DNA of 10,979 bases, taken from NCBI GenBank assembly GCA_002377245.1, contig DFPL01000342.1, positions 310 through 11,288 of the forward strand, given 5' to 3'. The notes beneath the pieces were generated by a model, which worked only from the letters and a program-made list of their open reading frames with translations, did not search any database and was not told the DNA's origin. Below are positions 1-8,238 of the stretch, piece by piece. A program made the translations under genes and the position numbers. The stretch is from Enterobacteriaceae bacterium UBA3516 (GTDB taxonomy: Bacteria > Pseudomonadota > Gammaproteobacteria > Enterobacterales > Enterobacteriaceae). How positions within the stretch are numbered: position 1 is the stretch's first letter; each line of letters begins with the position of its first letter.

Positions 1-894
1 GTCGTCGATACCACACCGCCGACCGTCACGCTTATCCGTGACGCGGATGGCGTGGAGAACGGCAATGAGATCGTTAGCGTGCAGAGCACTGAGGCTGGCA
101 CGGTGTACCTGGTCCGCGACAGCGTGACGGTGACAGATCTGAACAGCCTCATCAACGCCGCCGATAACCTGGTGAACAGCGTTAGCGTTACGGCGAACGC
201 CGGCACCACACTGGCGCTGACCGGCCTTGCCGAAGGCACTTACCACGCTTACGCGGTGGACGCGTCCGGCAATGTCTCCGCTATCTCCGGCAGTAGCGTG
301 GTAGTGGACAACACCGCGCCTGTCTTCACCAGTGCAGCCATAGCCGACGATATTACGGACAGCACAGCCGTCGGCGATACCGTCTACACTGCGGCCGCCA
401 ACGATGCGCACGGGGTCACCTGGAGCCTGAGCGACACCCAGCATTTCAGCATCAACGCCAGCACCGGCGTTGTGACGCTGCTTTCCAGCCCGGCGAAGGC
501 CACCGGCGCGCAATTCGTTGTCACCGCCACCGACGCCGCCGGTAATCAGACCACCCAGACCGTGACCTACAACGTCGTCGATACCACACCGCCTGGCGTC
601 ACGCTTATTGGTGATGCGGATGGCGTGGAGAACGGCAATGAGCTCGTTAGCGTGCAGAGCACTGAGGCTGGCACGGTGTACCTGGTCCGCGACAGCGTGA
701 CGGTGACGGATCTGAACAGCCTCACCAGCGCCGCCGATAACCTGGTAAACAGCGTTAGCGTTACGGCGAACGCCGGCACCGCACTGGCGCTGACTGGACT
801 TGCCGAAGGCACTTACCACGCTTATGCCGTGGACGCCTCCGGCAATGTCTCTGCTATCTCTGGCAGCAGCGTGATTGTGGACAACACCGCGCCC
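1..894 (+). repeat. Long direct repeat within the adhesin gene (two copies, 573-base period)
   Basis: Bases 1-321 recur at 574-894. By eye there are about 22 mismatches over roughly 320 bases (about 93% identity), many of them at third codon positions. The period is 191 codons and keeps the frame. The intervening cadherin-like segments (322-573 and 895-1160) are far more diverged from one another. The left copy starts at the window edge, so the array probably continues upstream. Such arrays expand and contract by recombination and tend to collapse in short-read assemblies. Confidence 0.9.
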
Positions 895-3723
895 GTTATC
901 GCAGGTGGCGCTACCGCCACCGGCTCCACCCTCACCAGCGGCGCAGCGGCTGGCACCCAGGTGTACGATGCCAACGCCAGCGATGCCCATGCCATCACCT
1001 ATAGCCTGGACACGGACAGTCTCGCCAATTTCGCCATTAACCCCACCACCGGCGTCGTCACACTGAACAACGCCGCTATCGAGGGCAGCTATAACTTCAT
1101 CGTTACCGCGACCGATGCCGCTGGCAACCACAGCAGCCAGACTGTCACCCTTAACGTCAGTGCTGGCCTTAATGGCAGCGCGTTGGTCTCGGGCAGTACC
1201 ACCGACACGGCCACCGAGATGACGGTTAACGTCGGACTGGAGAAGCTGAGCAACGGCTACACGGTCATAGAGTACATGAGGCAGACCGGCGGCGACTATA
1301 TTACCTGGGATCCGACCGGCGCGCTGTATGACGGCGTCGTCAGGGTGCTGGACGCGAATAACAACGTCGTCAAGACCCTGGACATCAGCATCCCCGCTGG
1401 CTACACCATGTTGGATACGCAGATCAAGGCGCTGGCCAACGGCGGCTTTGTCGTGGCCTGGTCGCAGGTGGATGCCCTCAATTACGCTGACTACAGCGTT
1501 CACTACGCTATCTACGACAACAGCGGCAACCTGCAATCCAGCAACACCCTGGCAGCACCTGGCACCGGCGTCACCATTGCGGCGCAGAGCAGCGCGAATG
1601 GCGGTGATTTCGCGATCGCCTACCAGACGATGGGGACCGGGACCGACCAGCAGGAAGCGGTTTCTGTCTTCCACTACAACGGCACGGGATCCAACTTCAC
1701 TGCGGGCACGCAGACCCTGATTGGCGGCAACAGCTCGAGCGCCAATTTCGGCGGCGTCGCCAGCCCGGCAGTGCAGTTGATGAAATTCCAGTTGACGCCA
1801 GGTGTGCTGACGGCACTGAGCGATGGCAGCTATGTGCTGGCGTCCGAGGTCTACGACTGGATAGGCACGCCCGGTCAGTCGGCGACAAGTACGCCTATCG
1901 GCGCCTTCATCTTCAAGCTCGACGCCACCGGTTCGCTGGCCAACTTCGACAGCGGCAAGACCTGGCAGCGCGTTAACTGGAATGACGAGCAGGGGTCGCC
2001 GACTAACGCCATTGCTTTCGATGGGGGTTTTGCTGTCTTTAGTCAGGAATATCGCACTGCGACCTGGCAGGTCACGCTCTATAACAACAACGGTACGCTG
2101 ATCACCACCAACGTACAGAGCAATACTGTTTATAACATGGGAACCCAGAGCTACCACGCCGTTGACGTTGGCGCGATGGATAAAACGCTCCATGACGAGT
2201 TGGCGTGGACCAGTAACGGCTCCGTGGCGGCATCGGCGACGGTCTATGACAACGGCACGGATCTGGTGTTTGTCTTCCCTGACGGTAACGGCGGCTTTAG
2301 CCAGGTTACGATCTCCAAAACCACCGGCGAGCTGACCAGTGCCGTCACCGACAGCGGTATTACGGTGCCCCAGGGCGGGCAGTTGTATAACCCGCGGATC
2401 GTCTCCGATGGTGCGGGCGGCTATGACATCACCTATTCCGTCCTGTTTGATTCCAACACCAGCGATGGCGTCAAGAGCGGCTACTCCGTCGGTGATATCT
2501 ACCAGATTGGACTGACTGCTCCAGCGTTACCGACAGTGACCGATGCCCATATCGCCATCACCTCCATGCCAGGTGGCGAAGACGGCAGTACCTACATAAT
2601 CGGCGATACTGTTACCGCCGTGTGGGATAACTCGGCCAACGGAGACGCCAATACCAGGGCCGTGTCCAGCGTTACCATGGACTTCAGCCAGTTTGGCGCC
2701 AGCACGCCGGCGGCAGCTTACGACGACGGCACCCACGGGGACGCCATCGCGGGCGATGGCAAATACACGGCGCAATATATCCTCACCGCCGGGGCCATTA
2801 ACCACGTAGATAGTCGTAACGTCGCCGTCACGGTCACCACGGCCAACCACGGCACGGCGACTGCGGCGGACAGCACCGGCCTGACGGTAGACAACACCGC
2901 ACCCGTGCTCACCAGCAGCACGCCGCAGGACAACGTCGGCAGCGTCGCCGCAGGCGCTAACCTCACGCTGACCTTCAGCGAGAATGTACTGGCCGGCAGC
3001 GGTCATATCACGCTCGTCAACGACAGCAACAGCAGTCTGAACCAGGTTATCGACATCACCGACAGTTCGCAGGTCAGCATCAGCGGTAACACGGTGACGG
3101 TTAACCCGACAACGGATCTGGCGGCTGGCGCAAACTATCATGTCCAAATCGACAGCACCGCGCTGCACGATACGGCGGGTAATGACTATGCCGGTATCAG
3201 CACGTCGACGGGGTTGAATTTCACGACCGCTTCCGCCTCGATCGGGGATCCTTCCATCGTGGTGTTCGACCTGACGACGGGGCAAAGCTCCGAGCATAAC
3301 GGGCGTGTCTTTGACGCCAATACCGCGTACACCATCTATATCAAGGTCAGCAGCAATTACGGCCCGCTGACTGGGCTGGACAGCAACGAGATGTGGTCGG
3401 GTGCGCAGAATCTGGGCACCGACGACAAGATTGTGTTGGTGGGCACGGGCAGCGCTGTTAAGGAAAGCCATGGCGAGGCAGTGATGGCGATGAATCACGA
3501 TGGGAATTCCGTTAACTGGATGGCAGGGTTCTCTTCTACGTTTGCTTCTTATAACGTCGCTGGCGTTGCTGCAAACGGCCAATTCTCTCGTGGTGGGAAT
3601 AACGCGGATCTTTGGAATGGCACCTGGGCCGCAAACCCGAATGCGGATAATTCATTTGCTCAGGCGTACCTGCAGGCGATGCCTGCCGGCGTCCTCACCT
3701 CGCAAGGGCTGGCGATGCCATGA
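1..3723 (+). CDS. Large repetitive Ig-like/cadherin-like surface adhesin (5' partial)
   Basis: The reading frame is open from base 1, so the true start lies upstream; 1240 residues are visible. The composition (Thr, Ser, Ala, Asp, Asn, Gly, Val) and recurring 'VVDTTPP', 'VDNTAP' and 'ATDAAGN' signatures are typical of giant bacterial Ig-like/cadherin-like adhesins. Layout by base: Ig-like unit 1-321; cadherin-like unit 322-573; second Ig-like unit 574-894; cadherin-like unit 895-1160; a block with about seven 'NGG(F/Y)xVxY'-type strands, about 1230-2520, resembling a beta-propeller; Ig-like domain 2540-2900; SbsA-type Ig-like domain ('LTFSENV', 'DTAGNDYAG') about 2900-3225; unrecognised C-terminal domain 3235-3720. 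No RTX nonapeptides (GGxGxD) and no LPxTG motif are seen. Type I secretion to the cell surface is an inference from this architecture. The stop overlaps the start of the sulfotransferase gene. Ligand and exact family are unknown. Confidence 0.88.
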   Translation, partial: VVDTTPPTVTLIRDADGVENGNEIVSVQSTEAGTVYLVRDSVTVTDLNSLINAADNLVNSVSVTANAGTTLALTGLAEGTYHAYAVDASGNVSAISGSSVVVDNTAPVFTSAAIADDITDSTAVGDTVYTAAANDAHGVTWSLSDTQHFSINASTGVVTLLSSPAKATGAQFVVTATDAAGNQTTQTVTYNVVDTTPPGVTLIGDADGVENGNELVSVQSTEAGTVYLVRDSVTVTDLNSLTSAADNLVNSVSVTANAGTALALTGLAEGTYHAYAVDASGNVSAISGSSVIVDNTAPVIAGGATATGSTLTSGAAAGTQVYDANASDAHAITYSLDTDSLANFAINPTTGVVTLNNAAIEGSYNFIVTATDAAGNHSSQTVTLNVSAGLNGSALVSGSTTDTATEMTVNVGLEKLSNGYTVIEYMRQTGGDYITWDPTGALYDGVVRVLDANNNVVKTLDISIPAGYTMLDTQIKALANGGFVVAWSQVDALNYADYSVHYAIYDNSGNLQSSNTLAAPGTGVTIAAQSSANGGDFAIAYQTMGTGTDQQEAVSVFHYNGTGSNFTAGTQTLIGGNSSSANFGGVASPAVQLMKFQLTPGVLTALSDGSYVLASEVYDWIGTPGQSATSTPIGAFIFKLDATGSLANFDSGKTWQRVNWNDEQGSPTNAIAFDGGFAVFSQEYRTATWQVTLYNNNGTLITTNVQSNTVYNMGTQSYHAVDVGAMDKTLHDELAWTSNGSVAASATVYDNGTDLVFVFPDGNGGFSQVTISKTTGELTSAVTDSGITVPQGGQLYNPRIVSDGAGGYDITYSVLFDSNTSDGVKSGYSVGDIYQIGLTAPALPTVTDAHIAITSMPGGEDGSTYIIGDTVTAVWDNSANGDANTRAVSSVTMDFSQFGASTPAAAYDDGTHGDAIAGDGKYTAQYILTAGAINHVDSRNVAVTVTTANHGTATAADSTGLTVDNTAPVLTSSTPQDNVGSVAAGANLTLTFSENVLAGSGHITLVNDSNSSLNQVIDITDSSQVSISGNTVTVNPTTDLAAGANYHVQIDSTALHDTAGNDYAGISTSTGLNFTTASASIGDPSIVVFDLTTGQSSEHNGRVFDANTAYTIYIKVSSNYGPLTGLDSNEMWSGAQNLGTDDKIVLVGTGSAVKESHGEAVMAMNHDGNSVNWMAGFSSTFASYNVAGVAANGQFSRGGNNADLWNGTWAANPNADNSFAQAYLQAMPAGVLTSQGLAMP

Positions 3724-6410
3724 CAGGTTCACTGATTCTGCTACGCCGTCTGGTCGACATGCGGCAGTTTGAGGCGCTGTATGAGGCAAGCTTTAGCCTG
3801 CCGGCGCTCTCACTCGCAGAACAGGTGCTTCTGGCCCTGGCTCAGGCCCATTTGGGCCAGCCAGAGGCGGCCCGCCAGACGTTGGGGGTGCTGACCCCCG
3901 CTGAACTGGAGGTCGATGCCCGTGTCGACCTGGCTGCCGTACACCTGCTTCTTGGGGAATCTGGCGCGGCGCAGGCGCTGCTGGAAGCCACCCGCGCCGA
4001 GGCACCAGACCACTCGCTTCTGCTGGCGCGTCTGGCTGCCTGTTATGTGCAGCATCAACGGGGGGAGGAGGCTGTCCCCCTGTATGAATGCAGTCTGCGC
4101 CTGCAACCACGTATCGACGTCTATCAGCAACTGCTGCGTCTCTACCTGCAAAGTGAGGCGTTGCATCAGGCCGAGGAGGCACTGGCCGCCGCAGATCTCT
4201 TCTGGGCAGGCGAGCGGGAGCACTGGCCCGCACCGCAGGTAGCTCTGCACGACCAGCAACTGCGTGGCCTGCGTCTGGAGTTGTGGCTGGCCCGTGGCGA
4301 CCACGCCCGCGCTGATGCCTGGCTGGACGCACGCCATGCTGAACTGGCTGAGGACGATTACTGCGGCCTGCTGACCGGTTATGTTCAGCGTCTGGCCGAG
4401 CGTGGACGCCATGCCCAGGCCGAGGATGCGCTGCGCCGTGGTCTGCGTCATTACCCGGACCATCCTGACCTGTACCAGCAGCATGCGGAACTGGCGGAGC
4501 TTCAGGGGCGGATGCCTCAGGCCATGATGTTGCTGCACCGCGCCATTACTCTGGCCGGGCAGCAGCAAAAGTTGACGCTTCCTCTGCGCCTGAAGCTGGC
4601 CAGCGTCGCTACCCATGGGCATCCTGCGTTGGCGCGTGACATGGCTGAGCAGGCGATTGAGGAGGCCGGGGCGCTGACGCCTTCACCCGATATGGACGCC
4701 GCGCAAATCGGCCACTGGCAGGCGCAGGCACACGTGGCTCTGGCCGGGGTGGATGCGCAGGAGCAGCAGTACACAGGCGCGGAGGCGCGATATGTCGAGG
4801 TCCTGCAAACACATCCGCATCTGGTACCCGCACTGCAGGGGTTGGGGCAGTTGTATATGCAGTTGGGGCGCATCGACGAGGCTGTCGCGCTGTTTGAGCA
4901 GGTACTGGCTGTCGACCCGGCACGCGGTCATGCGGCACTGATCAACGCCCGACGTTTTCCACAAGACGAAGAGACGTTGATTCGCCTGGAAGCGCTGGCG
5001 CGGCAACCTGGCCTGATCGGCCCGGTGCAGCCTGGACTGCTGCTGCAACTGGCTGCGGCCTGGGAAAAGCGCAAGGACTACACCAAAGCCTTCACCCTGG
5101 CCAATGAAGCCAATGCGGCCATGCGTGCTTTTCTGAGCTATGACCCGGTTGCGCATCGGCAAGGCAGCGCGCGTATCCGTCATGCTTTTAGCCGTTCGCT
5201 ATACGAACACCGACGCGGCATCGGCAACGCGTCAACGCTGCCGGTGTTCGTGCTGGGTATGCCGCGTTCCGGTACGACGCTGATTGAACAGATTCTGGCG
5301 GGACACAGCCAAATCCACGGCGCGGGCGAACTCGGGGTGATTCCCAGCACGATCGCCAGGCTGGAGCGCTGGGAACGTCATACCGGATCAGGACGCCATT
5401 ACCCGGACTGTGTGGACGATCTGTCGGCCGATGTCGTGGCGGGCATTACCGCCAGCCTGCTTAAGGAGCTGCGGGAAAGCGTGCCAGAAAACGCGTCTGA
5501 GGTCCGGCATGTGGTGGATAAGCTGCCGCACAATTTCGAGAACATTGGTCTTATCAAGCTATTGTTCCCGAACGCGCGGATAATCTCAGTGCGACGCGAC
5601 CCACGAGATATCGCTATCTCCAATTACTTCACCGACTATGCGGCGAAACATGGCGGTATGGGCTTCGCCTATGATCTGCAATGGATTGGTGAGCAACTGG
5701 CCGACCACAACCTCATGATGCACCACTGGAACCAGCTGTTCCCCGGCGAGATTCTCGACGTGCGCTACGAGGACGTGGTATCTGAACCGGAGCGCGAGGC
5801 GCGTCGCATGCTGGATTATCTGGGCGTGCAATGGGAGCCGCAGGTGCTCGACACCTCTGAACTGAACAGGCCGGTCAAGACCGCCAGTGTGTGGCAGGTG
5901 CGTCAACCTATCTATCAGACCGCCCGCGAACGCTGGCGGCGTTACGCGGACTTTCTGACTCCGCTTATCGCCGGTACGAACGCGAAGATCGTGCATGAGC
6001 CTATTGAGATGGTGAGCTTGCCCGTACCCGGCATGCAGACCGACGGCATAGCGCACTATCGTCAGGGAAGGCTTGATGACGCAGAGATGCTCTTCAAACG
6101 CCTGCTGCACCACGTGCCTGAACACGCGACCGCGCATTTCATGTTGGGGCTGATTTGCGTGCGTAAAGGGCATCTGGCTGAGGGCATTACGCACATGGAA
6201 AAGGCACACCAGACATGCCCGTGGAATACCCACTGGCGGGGCGATCTGGCGCAGGCATACGAATTAGCGGAGCAACCGGAAAAAGCACAGAGATTAAGGG
6301 CGCACCACGTCGGTACGGGTGACAGCGTGGTGAGCGCAATGAATGAAGGCCAGGATGAGGCAATTGCTCTGGGCTTTTCCATTCGCACCTCCGCGACGGG
6401 GCCGTATTAG
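3720..6410 (+). CDS. TPR-flanked PAPS-dependent sulfotransferase
   Basis: This 896-residue soluble protein has no signal peptide. Residues about 1-460 are helical TPR-like repeats; the clearest, about 370-400, has 'LGQLYMQLGRIDEAVALFEQ'. Residues about 505-760 are a Sulfotransfer_3-type domain. The PAPS 5'-phosphosulfate loop is 'GMPRSGTT' (513-520). A GEL motif with Glu537 stands where TPST-like enzymes carry their catalytic base, and 'VDKLPHNF' follows at 599-606. The 3'-phosphate-binding segment 'VRRDPRDIAISNYF' (624-637) includes Arg626 and Ser634. A second TPR pair (about 773-835) follows, so the catalytic domain is embedded between repeats. The start ATG at 3720 overlaps the adhesin stop (ATGA) and only a distant AAGGG precedes it, so translation is probably coupled. 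Sulfation in the cytoplasm is well supported by the motifs. The acceptor is unknown; the adjacent adhesin is the obvious candidate by context. Confidence 0.88.
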   Translation: MTGSLILLRRLVDMRQFEALYEASFSLPALSLAEQVLLALAQAHLGQPEAARQTLGVLTPAELEVDARVDLAAVHLLLGESGAAQALLEATRAEAPDHSLLLARLAACYVQHQRGEEAVPLYECSLRLQPRIDVYQQLLRLYLQSEALHQAEEALAAADLFWAGEREHWPAPQVALHDQQLRGLRLELWLARGDHARADAWLDARHAELAEDDYCGLLTGYVQRLAERGRHAQAEDALRRGLRHYPDHPDLYQQHAELAELQGRMPQAMMLLHRAITLAGQQQKLTLPLRLKLASVATHGHPALARDMAEQAIEEAGALTPSPDMDAAQIGHWQAQAHVALAGVDAQEQQYTGAEARYVEVLQTHPHLVPALQGLGQLYMQLGRIDEAVALFEQVLAVDPARGHAALINARRFPQDEETLIRLEALARQPGLIGPVQPGLLLQLAAAWEKRKDYTKAFTLANEANAAMRAFLSYDPVAHRQGSARIRHAFSRSLYEHRRGIGNASTLPVFVLGMPRSGTTLIEQILAGHSQIHGAGELGVIPSTIARLERWERHTGSGRHYPDCVDDLSADVVAGITASLLKELRESVPENASEVRHVVDKLPHNFENIGLIKLLFPNARIISVRRDPRDIAISNYFTDYAAKHGGMGFAYDLQWIGEQLADHNLMMHHWNQLFPGEILDVRYEDVVSEPEREARRMLDYLGVQWEPQVLDTSELNRPVKTASVWQVRQPIYQTARERWRRYADFLTPLIAGTNAKIVHEPIEMVSLPVPGMQTDGIAHYRQGRLDDAEMLFKRLLHHVPEHATAHFMLGLICVRKGHLAEGITHMEKAHQTCPWNTHWRGDLAQAYELAEQPEKAQRLRAHHVGTGDSVVSAMNEGQDEAIALGFSIRTSATGPY

Positions 6411-6420
6411 AACACCGCTA

Positions 6421-6444
6421 TGCCCCTTAGCCAGAAAAGGGGCA
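6421..6444 (+). terminator. Stem-loop just after the sulfotransferase gene
   Basis: TGCCCCTT (6421-6428) pairs perfectly with AAGGGGCA (6437-6444) across an 8-base loop, 10 bases after the sulfotransferase stop. No T-run follows, so it is a weak intrinsic terminator at best. It may instead protect the 3' end of the mRNA or act together with the stronger hairpin downstream. Confidence 0.4.
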
Positions 6445-6499
6445 AAGGCGACCGGTACATTAAAATGGACGAAAAACGGTAAAAAGCAGACAGCATAAA

Positions 6500-6543
6500 A
6501 AAGCCCCTGAATGCCAGCGCACGCAGGGGCTTTACTCTTTTTC
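6500..6543. terminator. Bidirectional Rho-independent terminator between convergent genes
   Basis: A perfect 10-base stem is formed by AAAGCCCCTG (6500-6509) and CAGGGGCTTT (6524-6533) with a 14-base loop. On the + strand it is followed by ACTCTTTTT. On the - strand the stem ends in a run of six Ts (TTTTTTATG). It lies between the + strand sulfotransferase and the - strand dltC, whose stop is about 32 bases away, so it can serve both transcripts. Confidence 0.87.
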
Positions 6544-6565
6544 AGACTCGGTCACCGCGTGGGGA

Positions 6566-6787
6566 TTAGCCGCGGTTCTCTTCAATATACTGCGCCAGGT
6601 CTGCCGGGGTTTTCAGCACGGTGGCGACTTCGGTGGGTGGGATCATGCAGCCGTAAACGTCCTGCACTTCCAGCACCAGATCCACGGCCAGAATCGAGTC
6701 GAGAATATCAGACTCAATCAGTTCATCGTGGAAACCCACTTTGCGGGATAACACTTTTTCAAACAGCGCGAGAATGTCTTGTTCCAT
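6566..6787 (-). CDS. dltC: DltC-like amino-acyl carrier protein
   Basis: This 73-residue protein has the size and fold signature of a small acyl/D-alanyl carrier protein. The phosphopantetheine attachment site is 'ESDILDSILAV' with Ser31 in the D-S-(I/L/M) motif. An acidic helix ('LVLEVQDVYG') follows, then an 'IPP.EV....TPADLAQYI' tail typical of carrier proteins. It should be converted to holo form by a host phosphopantetheinyl transferase, loaded as a thioester by the DltA-like ligase and presented to the membrane protein DltB from the cytoplasm. It is the last gene of the operon, 17 bases after dltA, with a good AGGA Shine-Dalgarno site 7 bases before the ATG. A generic NRPS-type PCP is the alternative, but the neighbours favour the Dlt-like role. 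Confidence 0.87.
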   Translation of the reverse strand: MEQDILALFEKVLSRKVGFHDELIESDILDSILAVDLVLEVQDVYGCMIPPTEVATVLKTPADLAQYIEENRG

Positions 6788-6804
6788 CTTTTTTTCCTGG
6801 GTAA

Positions 6805-8238
6805 TTAATGTGTGCGGGCGTGCGTGTCCAGCAACTTACGATCGATTTTGCCGTTCGGGTTCAGCGGCAGCGCGTCTTTAATGATGATCTGAGACGGCAC
6901 CATGTAGTGCGGAATCACCTCAGACAGTGATGACCTGATCGCCTCCGGGGCGAGGTCCGTCACGCAGAAGGCCGCAATGCGCAGCACGCCGCCGCCGGAT
7001 TTCATCAGCGGTAACACCACGGCTTCGTTGATACCGGACATCGCCAGCAGGCGGTTTTCAATTTCGTTAATCTCAATGCGATAGCCGTTCAGCTTAATCT
7101 GGCTGTCGTTGCGGCCCTGGCAGTACAAGAGGCCGTCCTGGTAACCGAGATCGCCGGTACGGTAGCCACGGTACTGTTCGCTCTCCCGATGCAGCAGTTT
7201 TTCGGCATTCTCCTGCGCCAGGCCCAGGTAGCCACGCATCACGTTTTTCCCCCAGATGATAAGCTCGCCGTCGGCAGCGATCTCCATATGGGACTCCGGC
7301 ATCATCGCGCCGACGGGCAGCAGATCGATGTCGTTGTTGAGGATCTCGTCGGTAATCTCGATGACCGTGGTGGCGATAGTGGCTTCCGTCGGGCCGTAGG
7401 AGTTGAGGATTTTGGCGTGGGGGAAGCGGCGGCGTAACTGTTTCACCAGCGCCTTGTTCAGCACCTCGCCAATAAACACAAACACCTCAAGCGCAGGCAA
7501 ATAGTCGCTGTTGAACTGCGGGGAGAGCAGCCGCTGGTAGGCAAATGAGGGCGTCGATACCCACACGGAAACATCATTCTCTTTCAGGCGATCCAGCCAG
7601 TGCTCAGCGGCGATCGCCTCTTTGGCGTTGAGGACGATGTGCCCTCCGGTCGCCAGGTTCGCCAGCAAGGGGATCAGCGACAGGTCAAAACTGAACACCG
7701 CGTGGTTCATCAGCACCGGTTTTTCAGGCAGAGAGAAGTCCTCGCGCACCCACTTCATAAAGTGCCACACGCTTTCACTGCCAATCTGTACCCCTTTTGG
7801 TTTACCGGTGCTGCCGGAGGTGAACATGATGTACGCCAGATCCTGCTCGGCGAGCACCTGTCCGGCCTCGGCGGTGTTAATAAACTGCTTTGTCGCCACA
7901 TCGTAGTAATACGGAGCGTGGGCAAGGTGGCAGATCTCTTTCAGGCGCTCCTGCGGGTAGATGCAATCCACCGGAATGTACGGAATGTTGTGCAACAGGC
8001 AACTGTAAATGGCGACGGCAAATTCCGCCTGCTGGTGGCCGTATAACACGACCGGCGTACCGGCGGGTTGCTGGCAGGCTTTATAACGCTGTTCCCAGTC
8101 AACCACCGCGTCGGAGAGTTGAAGCCAGGTCAGGGCATCATCACTGCCGCTGATGGCGAGCTGCTGCGGGTTGGCCGGGTCACGCAAAGCCGCCCGCAGG
8201 AAGTCTTGTAATTCAACGAGTTCAGTTTGATTTTTCAT
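6805..8238 (-). CDS. dltA: DltA-like amino acid:carrier protein ligase (adenylation enzyme)
   Basis: This 477-residue stand-alone adenylation enzyme has close to the usual DltA length. Visible motifs in order: A3 ATP loop 'YIMFTSGSTGKPKGV' (136-150); pocket segment 'FSFDLSLIPLL' (182-192); 'FVFIGEVL' (253-260); A5 'NSYGPTEATIATT' (279-291); A7 'YRTGDLGY' (359-366); A8 'GRNDSQIKLNGYRIEINEIE'; A10 'NPNGKIDRK' with catalytic Lys464. It should activate an amino acid with ATP and load it on the DltC-like carrier. The overall sequence resembles Bacillus DltA (compare FSFDLSVMD and FLFCGEVLP), but the Cys of 'FCGE', the D-Ala enantioselectivity residue in B. cereus DltA, is Ile256 here, so the substrate may not be D-Ala. 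Its ATG overlaps the dltB stop (ATGA) and has only a weak Shine-Dalgarno site, which points to translational coupling. Confidence 0.9.
   Translation of the reverse strand: MKNQTELVELQDFLRAALRDPANPQQLAISGSDDALTWLQLSDAVVDWEQRYKACQQPAGTPVVLYGHQQAEFAVAIYSCLLHNIPYIPVDCIYPQERLKEICHLAHAPYYYDVATKQFINTAEAGQVLAEQDLAYIMFTSGSTGKPKGVQIGSESVWHFMKWVREDFSLPEKPVLMNHAVFSFDLSLIPLLANLATGGHIVLNAKEAIAAEHWLDRLKENDVSVWVSTPSFAYQRLLSPQFNSDYLPALEVFVFIGEVLNKALVKQLRRRFPHAKILNSYGPTEATIATTVIEITDEILNNDIDLLPVGAMMPESHMEIAADGELIIWGKNVMRGYLGLAQENAEKLLHRESEQYRGYRTGDLGYQDGLLYCQGRNDSQIKLNGYRIEINEIENRLLAMSGINEAVVLPLMKSGGGVLRIAAFCVTDLAPEAIRSSLSEVIPHYMVPSQIIIKDALPLNPNGKIDRKLLDTHARTH

Noticed and set aside
2527..3582. Long (351-codon) open frame antisense to the adhesin 3' half
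   Set aside because: It lies opposite a clearly coding Ig-like region. Its translation is Arg/Val/Gly-rich with no recognisable domain, as expected for a shadow frame in GC-rich repetitive DNA.
3793..5183. Several overlapping antisense frames under the TPR region
   Set aside because: They are low-complexity Gln/Pro/Arg/Ala-rich translations produced by the codon bias of the sense TPR gene, with no motif or ribosome site support.
6566..8238. NRPS fragment (adenylation domain plus carrier protein)
   Set aside because: The proteins are separate and stand-alone, there is no condensation or thioesterase domain, and the neighbours are MBOAT, DltX-like and DltD-like, which fits a Dlt-type pathway better.
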